The notes under the pieces: model-generated | What the model was told of the DNA's origin: nothing | Database searches by the model: none | What the model saw: only the letters and a program-made list of their open reading frames with translations | Shown here: positions 1 through 5,338 of the stretch, piece after piece | Position numbering within the stretch: the first letter of the stretch is position 1 | How the letters are laid out: the number at the start of each line of letters is the position of its first letter | Program-made: the position numbers and the translations under genes | NCBI GenBank assembly: GCA_002449915.1 | Contig: DJXY01000039.1 | Location: 1 to 6,862 of the forward strand | Direction of reading: 5' to 3' | Source: Oribacterium sp. UBA6992 | GTDB taxonomy: Bacteria; Bacillota; Clostridia; Lachnospirales; Lachnospiraceae | DNA length: 6,862 bases

Positions 1-40
1 GATTAAGAGTCTACTGCTCTACCAGCTGAGCTAAAGGCGC
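1..40 (-). tRNA. tRNA-Lys (anticodon CUU), 5' part only
   Basis: Read on the minus strand, the first 40 bases of a tRNA are visible and the rest lies off the left edge. The acceptor 5' strand is GCGCCTT, followed by T8 and A9. The D arm is GCTC/GAGC with an AGCTGGTA loop, and the anticodon stem starts GTAGA. The loop CTCTTAA puts CTT at positions 34-36, which reads the lysine codon AAG. The last two visible bases, TC, can begin the 3' side of the anticodon stem. The length and arm spacing match standard numbering with no insertion. The amino acid call rests on the anticodon and on similarity to clostridial tRNA-Lys; the T arm and 3' end cannot be seen. Confidence 0.9.
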
Positions 41-71
41 ATCTCAGTGGGCTGTTTCACAGCGCTCATTT

Positions 72-100
72 ACTATACGAAATCCTAGGGGAATTGTCAA
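72..100 (-). promoter_or_regulatory. Promoter of the tRNA-Lys gene
   Basis: On the minus strand a perfect -35 box TTGACA (95-100) is followed by a 17-base spacer and a -10 box TATAGT (72-77). Transcription should start near 65-66, giving a leader of about 25 bases before the mature tRNA end at 40. The leader contains a short inverted repeat, GCTGT-GAA-ACAGC (51-63), which may fold but is too small to interpret. The near-consensus boxes and ideal spacing are typical of strong stable-RNA promoters using the housekeeping sigma factor. Confidence 0.85.
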
Positions 101-120
101 GCAAAATTCTAAAATATTTT
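101..120 (-). promoter_or_regulatory. Candidate UP element of the tRNA promoter
   Basis: Directly upstream of the -35 box, the minus strand has A and T tracts (AAAATATTTT, then AATTTT). These resemble the consensus bound by the C-terminal domain of the RNA polymerase alpha subunit. More A/T-rich sequence continues to about 145. This is a pattern match only, but the position and form fit a stable-RNA promoter. Confidence 0.5.
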
Positions 121-226
121 AAAAAGCAAACATTTTAAAGTAAAAGTGAATCAGATTGCGATTCTAGTAAGGTGAAAGTCGCCTGTCTAAACTGTTTTTT
201 CGGAGCTTAATCGATTCGTCCGTATT

Positions 227-904
227 TCAGAGTTCTTTGGAACTACCTGCAGGCTCTGCGACGAGCTTATAGATCGGATTTCCCTTGGCACTGAATTTCT
301 CCTCATATTCTGTCATGATATTTCCTTCATTCATTGCGGCATCATGGTGAAGATCCCGTGTCACAGATTTTAATTTCCAGCCGGACTGAGGGATGGAAGT
401 GAGAGAGTAATCAAAAAGCTCTGTATTATCGGTTTTGAATTCCAGGATTCCATCGGCAGCAAGAAGCTTCTGATAAATTGCCATAAATATAGGACTTGTC
501 AGTCTTCGGTTTGCGTGGCGATCCTTGGGCCAGGGGTCTGAAAAATTAAGATAGATCCGATTAACCTCACCTTCAGCAAATACATCATTTAAAAGTCTTG
601 CGTCAATGCTTATAAATGTGAGATTAGAGAGCTCTGCACCCTGCCGGACTGCATCTTCCCGCTTCCGGATCGCTTTTAAAAGCACGGTATCATACCGCTC
701 GATGCCGATGTAATTGATTCCCGGATTGAGCGCCGCAAGCTTTGTGATGAACTGTCCTTTCCCCATGCCGATTTCTATATGGATGGGATGATCATTATGA
801 AATACATCGGATGCCCAGCGGCCTTTAAGTTTTTCCGGTTCATGGGTAACAAACTCTGATCCGGCGACCATATCCTCGGATCCGGTAATATGACGTAGTC
901 TCAT
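227..904 (-). CDS. trmB: tRNA (guanine-N7-)-methyltransferase TrmB
   Basis: TrmB uses S-adenosylmethionine to methylate N7 of guanine 46 in the variable loop of many cytosolic tRNAs. The 225-residue product has the full family pattern. The SAM-binding motif I is IEIGMGKG (43-50), and an acidic strand end IGIERY (66-71) follows. The TrmB signature NFSDPWPKDRHANRRL lies at 120-135, EFKTDN at 155-160, and the C-terminal element NIMTEYEEKF at 195-204. Length is normal for the family, so the gene appears intact. The ATG at 904 is preceded by an AAGGA ribosome binding site about seven bases upstream. It points the same way as the tRNA-Lys gene downstream, but that tRNA has its own promoter, so co-transcription is not required. 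No convincing trmB promoter or terminator is visible. A weak GAATC/GATTC hairpin at 148-164 is the only terminator-like element. Confidence 0.96.
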   Translation of the reverse strand: MRLRHITGSEDMVAGSEFVTHEPEKLKGRWASDVFHNDHPIHIEIGMGKGQFITKLAALNPGINYIGIERYDTVLLKAIRKREDAVRQGAELSNLTFISIDARLLNDVFAEGEVNRIYLNFSDPWPKDRHANRRLTSPIFMAIYQKLLAADGILEFKTDNTELFDYSLTSIPQSGWKLKSVTRDLHHDAAMNEGNIMTEYEEKFSAKGNPIYKLVAEPAGSSKEL

Positions 905-1017
905 GTGTTTTCCTTTATTCTTATATTAGCCTTTGCATCAACAGAAGCTCTGCACATTTATATAGGAAACAACAGGTGTAAATTTGTTGATTTCCCCGGA
1001 TGCAGGAGCCGTTTTTC

Positions 1018-1034
1018 TGACATTTGCCATGTCA
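1018..1034. repeat. Inverted repeat, 6-base arms with 5-base loop
   Basis: TGACAT at 1018-1023 and its exact complement ATGTCA at 1029-1034 flank TTGCC. Neither strand has a T run directly after it, so a terminator is unlikely. It could be a protein binding site between the divergent genes or a chance match. Confidence 0.4.
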
Positions 1035-1087
1035 TACGCTGCGGGCATTCTATCATGAGTTTACGATTTTAACAATATTTTGTGTCA

Positions 1088-1102
1088 CTAATTTTAAATT
1101 AG
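1088..1102. promoter_or_regulatory. Perfect 15-base palindrome, candidate operator
   Basis: CTAATTT at 1088-1094, a central T, and AAATTAG at 1096-1102 form a perfect 7-1-7 palindrome. It ends 20 bases before the -35 box of the upstream plus-strand promoter, a typical place for an activator site. The symmetry is visible; binding is inferred and the regulator is unknown. Confidence 0.4.
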
Positions 1103-1122
1103 GCAAAACGGCGGATGCTCCC

Positions 1123-1151
1123 TTGAATATGAAAATAATTTTTTGTATACT
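1123..1151 (+). promoter_or_regulatory. Upstream promoter of the SH3-domain gene
   Basis: A -35 box TTGAAT (1123-1128), a 17-base spacer and a -10 box TATACT (1146-1151) match the housekeeping sigma factor pattern. The predicted start is near 1158, leaving a leader of about 110 bases. Confidence 0.55.
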
Positions 1152-1161
1152 AAAAATGTAT

Positions 1162-1188
1162 TTGACAAAAATGATGAATTGTTATAAT
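1162..1188 (+). promoter_or_regulatory. Downstream promoter of the SH3-domain gene
   Basis: Perfect TTGACA (1162-1167) and perfect TATAAT (1183-1188) are separated by only 15 bases, shorter than the preferred 17. Reading the -10 as TAATAA (1185-1190) gives 17 bases but a poorer box. The start would be near 1195. It may act in tandem with the promoter at 1123-1151. Confidence 0.55.
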
Positions 1189-1219
1189 AAAGCGTAAATT
1201 TAAGGAAGTTTAACGCTTT
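1189..1219 (+). promoter_or_regulatory. Inverted repeat at the predicted transcription start
   Basis: AAAGCGT (1189-1195) pairs perfectly with ACGCTTT (1213-1219). The stem can extend by AAA (1196-1198) with TTT (1209-1211) across a one-base bulge, leaving a purine-rich loop. It begins at the -10 box and covers the predicted start of the downstream promoter. It could therefore be a repressor operator or, in the longer transcript, a leader hairpin. The pairing is seen; the role is inferred. Confidence 0.45.
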
Positions 1220-1240
1220 GTTATTGCATTTTATACATAA

Positions 1241-1264
1241 TCCGGCAGCAGACCGGAGGAGGTC
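1241..1264 (+). promoter_or_regulatory. Two competing small hairpins around the ribosome binding site
   Basis: The strong Shine-Dalgarno GGAGGAGG (1255-1262) ends eight bases before the ATG at 1271 and fixes that start. GACC (1251-1254) can pair with GGTC (1261-1264), putting the purines in the loop. TCCGG (1241-1245) can instead pair with CCGGA (1253-1257), covering part of the site. The two pairings exclude each other. Such small stems may be accidental. Confidence 0.35.
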
Positions 1265-1270
1265 GTGTAA

Positions 1271-2662
1271 ATGCCTACACCAAGAGATAAAAGTATCTGG
1301 GGAAATATCCGCGTACAGCTTAATACAGTTCAGAAGGAGATCCTAAACGGACAGTACCGGGAATCTATGATCCTCAATCAGGAGATTCTTAAAACGATTG
1401 TCCGTCTGCAGGTAGATAAAGCCTGTCTCGTAAGCGAGTCACTTGAGCAGGATATTGATCAGCTGTTTGAGGGCCGGTATATTTCCAAAAAAACACAGGA
1501 TCATTATCATGCCATAGTTTCCTATGCAAAAGAAGCAGAGGAAGGAAGTAGTGTCAGTGCGCAGGCGGCGAATGAATCTTTTTCGCTGATCCGCGAGGAG
1601 CTGGAGGCATATGTGGACGCCAATCAGAGGACACTGCACGGGTCGGAAAGAGAGAGCAATGAGGATATGGAACCGGAGAGTAGGGAGGCAGACGCTGAAA
1701 GCACTGCGGCGGATGCCACCGCCTCTATGCCGGAGGATACCATCGTGGCTTCGAGAGTCATCCACTCCGGGGCATATGCGGATGCGCCGAGGATTGGTGG
1801 GCTGGATATTCCAATTGATAGAAGCCGGGATCGCAGCACTTCCAATGGAAGATCCGGTGCTGGTACGGATCGGGCGAGAGAGATGCGACGTTCCGTTTCC
1901 GGTTCCCGGACGGTACGCACAGCAAGAACCTCTGGCAGACCCTCAAGACCGGTGCGGTCAAGCGATAACGCACGATCCGCTCAGGCAGTCAGACGGCAGA
2001 CAGTGCAGGGGCAGAGACGGAGAGGATCCTCCGGAAACAGGAGATCGGATCGTAACCGCCAGACATCACAGGAGATTGATCTGTACCGCATCCTCCGGGT
2101 GCTGATTCCGGTGGCGTGTGTTCTGCTGTTTGTGATTCTGATTCGTGTACTTATGAGCGGCGGCAGTAAGGTGGTCGAGACAACGGCTGCGGCAAGCACA
2201 GAGCAGCAGACCATGGCAACCATTGCAGAGACTACCGTTCCGGAAACGACGGAACCCGAAACTACTGCAGCAATTTCCGCTACATGGGTAACCACTGCAG
2301 GTGTCAGAGTCCGTACGGCACCAAGCACGGATAACTCACAGGTGCTGGATGTGCTTGATCCGGATACGGAGATTACATATAAGGGCGATTATGATACAGA
2401 GTGGATCATTATTGATTACAATGGTCAGGATGCTTACATTTCCAAGCAGTATGCAAAGCCAAAGGAATCTGCAGCAACCACGGCTTCTGCCGCAGCGACC
2501 GGAGCAGGCTCCGGCTCTGCAGCATCCGGCGGAGCTTCCACTGCGGGATCATTCAATACGACAAGCAGCGGGACTTCCACAGCCTTATCAGCCAATACAC
2601 CGACGGGCACCATCAGTGCGCTGGGATCGTCTATTACGGTAAGTACCACAGCGGCAAACTGA
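1271..2662 (+). CDS. Membrane-anchored protein with extracytoplasmic bacterial SH3 domain, function unknown
   Basis: The 463-residue product has clear regions but no recognised function. Residues 1-120 are mostly helical and polar; their pattern loosely recalls the DUF4145/HEPN-like fold, but I see no R-X4-6-H nuclease motif and hold this weakly. Residues 121-150 are acidic. Residues 184-263 are disordered, with 24 arginines and no lysine, mixed with Ser, Thr and Gly. One membrane helix spans about 277-295. The arginines before it favour a cytoplasmic N-terminus, with the C-terminus outside. A Thr/Glu-rich spacer (about 303-335) leads to an SH3b domain (340-395) with the usual VRVRTAPS start and a WIIIDYNGQDAYI core. 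A Ser/Thr/Ala/Gly tail follows (396-463). SH3b domains often bind the cell wall, so a wall-sensing or tethering role is possible. There is no signal peptide or LPXTG sorting motif. The gene stands alone, with its own promoters and terminator. Confidence 0.85.
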   Translation: MPTPRDKSIWGNIRVQLNTVQKEILNGQYRESMILNQEILKTIVRLQVDKACLVSESLEQDIDQLFEGRYISKKTQDHYHAIVSYAKEAEEGSSVSAQAANESFSLIREELEAYVDANQRTLHGSERESNEDMEPESREADAESTAADATASMPEDTIVASRVIHSGAYADAPRIGGLDIPIDRSRDRSTSNGRSGAGTDRAREMRRSVSGSRTVRTARTSGRPSRPVRSSDNARSAQAVRRQTVQGQRRRGSSGNRRSDRNRQTSQEIDLYRILRVLIPVACVLLFVILIRVLMSGGSKVVETTAAASTEQQTMATIAETTVPETTEPETTAAISATWVTTAGVRVRTAPSTDNSQVLDVLDPDTEITYKGDYDTEWIIIDYNGQDAYISKQYAKPKESAATTASAAATGAGSGSAASGGASTAGSFNTTSSGTSTALSANTPTGTISALGSSITVSTTAAN

Positions 2663-2711
2663 GATACGGCGATGCGGTTTACAGGCATCACGATACAGCG
2701 ATAGCTTAATA

Positions 2712-2736
2712 TGCATATATATAAAATATTTATGCA
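2712..2736. repeat. AT-rich near-perfect palindrome
   Basis: TGCATA (2712-2717) and TATGCA (2731-2736) are exact complements. Inside them lie a T/T mismatch and then ATAT/ATAT around a central AAA. The element sits between the two convergent genes and includes the LysR stop codon. No T run follows on the minus strand, so a terminator role for the LysR gene is doubtful. Confidence 0.45.
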
Positions 2737-3662
2737 AAATCTAAGGACTCTCCTTCGGGAGGGTTCTTTTTTATCTGTGTGAAATGGCGGATATCTGTGA
2801 TCAGGCGTCTTGCGGCGGTACTCATCACATGGGTTTGATCCATAACAAGGCAGAAGGTACGCTCCGGGATGTCCTCCGTCAGATGGAGCGGACAGATGCG
2901 CTTCCGGTTGATGGCGTCCCGGGCAAGGTCCTCTGGATAGAAGCCGATGCCTAAATTATACTCTACCATGGGCAGAATCTGATCGGTTGAGGAGGCTTCC
3001 AGCTCCGGATGGAAAGAAAGATGATGATCCATAAAGTATTTTACATAGAACTCCCGGGTACCGGTGTTTCTGCCGACACTGATAAGAGGGTATTTTTTTA
3101 AATCCTTGAGGGTCAGCGTTTCGGATTCAAGATCGACGTATTTCAGCCCTGCGATTGGGATTTCCCGGAAATCACAGAGAGGTTCCGCAATCAGAGGCTG
3201 GCGGATATCGAGAGGAGTAGTGGCGATCGCAAAGTCGGCAAGTCCGCTCTGTAGTGTCCGGATTGCCTGCGGAGTTGCGTGATTGGAAATACTGATGTGG
3301 ATTTCCGGAAATTTCAGCTGGAAGTTCCGGAGGACAGGAAGCAGCAGAACCCGGAGGGAGGTTTCGGAAGCGGCAATGGTGACATGACCACTCTCCATAT
3401 TGAGATCCTGGCGGATTTCGCGTTCGCCGGATTCCAGCTGGTCAAATGCAATCGCCACATGCTCAAATAGTGCCTTGCCGTTTGGAGTCAGTGTGATGCC
3501 GCGGTTACTGCGCTGCATCAGCTTGCAGCCAAGCTCCGACTCCAGGTTGTTCATGCTTCTTGTGATATTGGGCTGGTTATTGCCAAGGATCCTGGCAGCC
3601 TTTGTAAGACTGCGGCAGGAAGCAACATAATAAAAAATTCGGTAGTAGTCGTAGGTGATCAT
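2730..3662 (-). CDS. LysR-family transcriptional regulator
   Basis: The protein is a DNA-binding regulator that normally works as a dimer or tetramer and senses a small ligand. From the chosen start it has 310 residues, usual for the family. The winged helix-turn-helix is N-terminal, with TKAARILGNNQPNITRSMNN (20-39) followed by LESELGCKLMQRSNRGITLT (40-59). A linker helix follows. The effector-binding domain runs from about 92 (GHVTIAAS) to about 300. An ATG at 3740 in the same frame is less likely: the 26 extra residues have no family counterpart, and GGAG (3669-3672) stands six bases before the ATG at 3662. The gene is divergent from the ATP synthase operon and could control it or itself; the ligand cannot be predicted. 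The last 14 or so codons overlap the opposing terminator, and the tail is polar and may be dispensable. No convincing promoter was found upstream. Confidence 0.93.
   Translation of the reverse strand: MITYDYYRIFYYVASCRSLTKAARILGNNQPNITRSMNNLESELGCKLMQRSNRGITLTPNGKALFEHVAIAFDQLESGEREIRQDLNMESGHVTIAASETSLRVLLLPVLRNFQLKFPEIHISISNHATPQAIRTLQSGLADFAIATTPLDIRQPLIAEPLCDFREIPIAGLKYVDLESETLTLKDLKKYPLISVGRNTGTREFYVKYFMDHHLSFHPELEASSTDQILPMVEYNLGIGFYPEDLARDAINRKRICPLHLTEDIPERTFCLVMDQTHVMSTAARRLITDIRHFTQIKKNPPEGESLDFA
2743..2772 (+). terminator. Intrinsic terminator of the SH3-domain gene, with UUCG tetraloop
   Basis: A nine-pair stem, GGACTCTCC (2745-2753) with GGAGGGTTC (2758-2766), closes on the very stable loop TTCG between C and G. 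Six T residues follow (2767-2772). Two of the pairs are G-U on this strand. On the minus strand they become A-C mismatches, so the signal should act mainly rightward. The element starts about 80 bases after the stop of the SH3-domain gene. It lies wholly inside the last codons of the converging LysR gene. Confidence 0.88.
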
Positions 3663-3668
3663 GTGATG

Positions 3669-3672
3669 CTCC
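3669..3672 (-). promoter_or_regulatory. Ribosome binding site that fixes the LysR start
   Basis: GGAG on the minus strand lies six bases before the ATG at 3662, the start that aligns with other LysR proteins. The in-frame ATG at 3740 has no such site. Confidence 0.7.
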
Positions 3673-3738
3673 ATGTATAATGCCATAAACATTTTATACA
3701 AAAAAAGGTAACACAATTTAGCTGACTTTGATACATAC

Positions 3739-3753
3739 ATATCAATTTGATAT
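3739..3753. promoter_or_regulatory. Candidate LysR-type box between the LysR gene and the atp operon
   Basis: ATATCAA (3739-3745), a central T, and TTGATAT (3747-3753) form a perfect 7-1-7 palindrome. It contains the T-N11-A core (T3740, A3752) known for LysR-family recognition sites. Its centre is about 65 bases upstream of the predicted atp transcription start, where such regulators usually bind to activate a divergent target. Binding by the adjacent LysR protein is inferred. Confidence 0.55.
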
Positions 3754-3776
3754 AGATGACATACAAATAATACGTC

Positions 3777-3804
3777 TTGTGAATACTGAAAGCAAGACTA
3801 TAAT
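3777..3804 (+). promoter_or_regulatory. Promoter of the ATP synthase operon
   Basis: A perfect -10 box TATAAT (3799-3804) stands 16 bases after TTGTGA (3777-3782), which matches four of six positions of the -35 consensus. The predicted start is near 3811, giving a leader of about 57 bases before atpB. The imperfect -35 box would fit a promoter helped by an activator. Confidence 0.65.
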
Positions 3805-3854
3805 AGGGAAAGTATGATTCTGCTGCTATATTATTGTGCAGTCAGCAAAGAAGC

Positions 3855-3861
3855 GGAGGTG
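3855..3861 (+). promoter_or_regulatory. Ribosome binding site that fixes the atpB start
   Basis: GGAGGTG ends six bases before the ATG at 3868. An in-frame ATG at 3814 lies almost at the predicted transcription start and has no such site, so it is rejected. Confidence 0.85.
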
Positions 3862-3867
3862 AATTTA

Positions 3868-4554
3868 ATGGAAAAACTCGCATCGGCGCTCCTTGAGGAA
3901 CTGAATGTTAACACGGTGTTTACCATTCCTGTTCTTGGAGGAATCCCTATCTCCGAGTCCGTTGCGGTAACATGGGTCATTATGGCCGTGCTGGTTATGC
4001 TGTCGGTTTATCTTGGTTCCGGGCTTACTGTGAGGAACCCCGGTAAAAAACAGCAGATTGCCGAGCTCATTGTGACTTGGCTTGACCATTTTACGGAGGG
4101 GATGCTCGGAGACAAGGCAAAGCAGTACAGCACCTATATTTCGGTGATACTGCTCTATATTGCATTTTCCAATGTGATCGGCCTTTTTGGACTGAAGCCG
4201 CCGACAAAGGATCTCAATGTAACGATTGCTCTGTCAGTCATGAGTATCGTGCTTATTGAGTATGCCGGCATTCGCAGGAAGGGTATGGGCAAATGGCTTA
4301 AAAGCTTTGCGCAGCCGGTGGCCATTGTGACGCCGATCAACATTCTGGAGATTGTCATCCGGCCGCTGTCTCTCTGTATGAGACTTTTTGGCAATGTTTT
4401 GGGAGCTTTTGTCATCATGGAGCTGATCAAGCTGGTGGTGCCTGTCGGTATACCGGCAATCTTTAGTCTCTATTTTGATATTTTTGATGGTCTGATTCAG
4501 GCCTATGTTTTTGTATTTCTGACATCACTGTTTATCCAGGATGCCGTGGAATAA
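3868..4554 (+). CDS. atpB: F-type ATP synthase subunit a
   Basis: Subunit a is the membrane stator that forms the two ion half-channels next to the c ring. The 228-residue product has several membrane helices (about 32-53, 88-107, 116-135, 176-195, 197-221). It has the PPTKDLNVT loop (111-119) and the core motif RPLSLCMRLFGN (165-176). R172 is the essential arginine equivalent to E. coli Arg210, and Q211 in IQAYVFVFLT matches E. coli Gln252. In this hand alignment the positions of E. coli Glu219 and His245 hold F181 and D204. E185, one turn further along the helix, may take over a channel role. Length is slightly short, within the bacterial range. It is the first gene of the operon, and no atpI precedes it. 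A strong ribosome binding site at 3855-3861 sets the start. Confidence 0.95.
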   Translation: MEKLASALLEELNVNTVFTIPVLGGIPISESVAVTWVIMAVLVMLSVYLGSGLTVRNPGKKQQIAELIVTWLDHFTEGMLGDKAKQYSTYISVILLYIAFSNVIGLFGLKPPTKDLNVTIALSVMSIVLIEYAGIRRKGMGKWLKSFAQPVAIVTPINILEIVIRPLSLCMRLFGNVLGAFVIMELIKLVVPVGIPAIFSLYFDIFDGLIQAYVFVFLTSLFIQDAVE

Positions 4555-4575
4555 GGTTTTACGGAGGATATGAAC

Positions 4576-4797
4576 ATGAACGTAACAGCTATTGGAGCAG
4601 GTTTGGCAGCACTGGCTTGCATCGGTGCAGGTGTATCAATTGGTTTTGCAACTGGTAAGGCTGCAGAGGCGATCGCAAGACAGCCGGAAGCAGACAGCAA
4701 GATCATGAGGATCCTGCTGCTTGGATGTGCCCTTGCAGAGGCAACCGCCATTTATGGATTTGTACTTGGTATTCTGATTATTTTCTTCCTGAAATAA
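4576..4797 (+). CDS. atpE: F-type ATP synthase subunit c
   Basis: Subunit c forms the rotating membrane ring that carries the coupling ion. The 73-residue hairpin has a Gly-rich first helix (about 5-26), the polar loop ARQPEA (34-39) that contacts gamma and epsilon, and a second helix (about 44-72). The ion-carrying carboxylate is E55 in ALAEATAIYGFV. In the Na+ rings of Ilyobacter the site uses Gln32, Ser66 and Thr67. Here the matching residues are I22, A56 and T57, so two of three sodium ligands are missing and H+ coupling is more likely, though not certain. The ATG at 4576 is chosen because GGAGG (4563-4567) is eight bases upstream. An ATG at 4570 would be only two bases away. It lies 21 bases after atpB, in the usual a-c-b order. 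Confidence 0.95.
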   Translation: MNVTAIGAGLAALACIGAGVSIGFATGKAAEAIARQPEADSKIMRILLLGCALAEATAIYGFVLGILIIFFLK

Positions 4798-4844
4798 GGA
4801 CCTGGGATCAGACAAATACATTGACATGAAGGGACGGAGGAAAC

Positions 4845-5333
4845 ATGTTACGAGTAGATATCAATCTTTTATTTACGATTGTCAATCTTCTGTTTCTTGT
4901 CTTTCTGATGAAGAAGTTTCTGTTTAAGCCGGTTCGCAAGGTTTTAAACGAGCGTAAGGCAGAGATTGACGCAACCTACCAGAAAGCAGAGGAAACAAAG
5001 CTTGATGCCGAGAAGCTGAAGCAGCAGTATGAAAGCTCCATGGCATCTATTGATGCCGAGCGTCAGAAAACGCTCAATCAGGCAAGAATTGACGCGTCTC
5101 ATGAATATGATGAGATCATTGAGAACGCAAACCGGAAGGCGGATAAAATCATCAAGGATGCAGGCATACAGGCAGAGAAGGAAGCCGCGGAAAAGCGGGA
5201 GAAGGTGCAGAAGGAGGTTGCTGAGCTTGTAGCAGAGGCAGCATACCGTATGGCATCGGCTCAGGATTCTCATGAAAACGATCAGAAACTGTATGATCGT
5301 TTCCTGCAAAATGAAGAAACAAAGAAAGGCTGA
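4845..5333 (+). CDS. atpF: F-type ATP synthase subunit b
   Basis: Subunit b is the peripheral stalk: two copies are anchored in the membrane and hold F1 through delta. The 162-residue protein has one N-terminal membrane helix (about 6-22), then the conserved basic turn [16 protein letters not shown] (23-38). A long charged helix rich in Ala, Glu and Lys (about 39-140) should form the coiled coil. Length is normal. GGAGG (4836-4840) is four bases before the ATG. It is followed after only five bases by the fused delta-alpha gene, so translation may be coupled. Unlike mycobacterial b-delta fusions, b is a separate protein here. Confidence 0.95.
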   Translation: MLRVDINLLFTIVNLLFLVFLMKKFLFKPVRKVLNERKAEIDATYQKAEETKLDAEKLKQQYESSMASIDAERQKTLNQARIDASHEYDEIIENANRKADKIIKDAGIQAEKEAAEKREKVQKEVAELVAEAAYRMASAQDSHENDQKLYDRFLQNEETKKG

Positions 5334-5338
5334 ACAGA

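Larger units (their letters stand above)
905..1270. other. Intergenic region between divergent genes, rich in inverted repeats
   Basis: These 366 bases separate trmB (leftward) from the SH3-domain gene (rightward). No credible coding frame or structured RNA family was recognised. It holds two plausible plus-strand promoters and four small inverted repeats, listed separately. The part from about 1060 to 1200 is markedly AT-rich. A promoter for trmB should lie here on the minus strand, but no pair of boxes with good spacing could be found. Confidence 0.6.

Noticed and set aside
148..164. GAATC/GATTC hairpin as trmB terminator
   Set aside because: The stem has only five pairs and the T-rich stretch after it is interrupted, so it is too weak to call.
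1611..2105. 164-codon plus-strand frame inside the SH3-domain gene
   Set aside because: It is out of frame with a gene that has a strong ribosome binding site, membrane helix and SH3b domain. Its protein looks like a shadow of Arg-rich coding sequence.
1981..2328. Minus-strand open frame of 115 codons antisense to the SH3-domain gene
   Set aside because: It has no start signal or recognisable domain and is explained by codon bias of the plus-strand gene.
3663..3740. N-terminal extension of the LysR protein to an upstream ATG at 3740
   Set aside because: The extra 26 residues do not resemble the family, and a GGAG site is well spaced for the ATG at 3662. The extension would also overlap the candidate operator.
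3814..3867. Upstream ATG adding 18 residues to subunit a
   Set aside because: There is no ribosome binding site, the position is almost at the predicted transcription start, and GGAGGTG supports the ATG at 3868.
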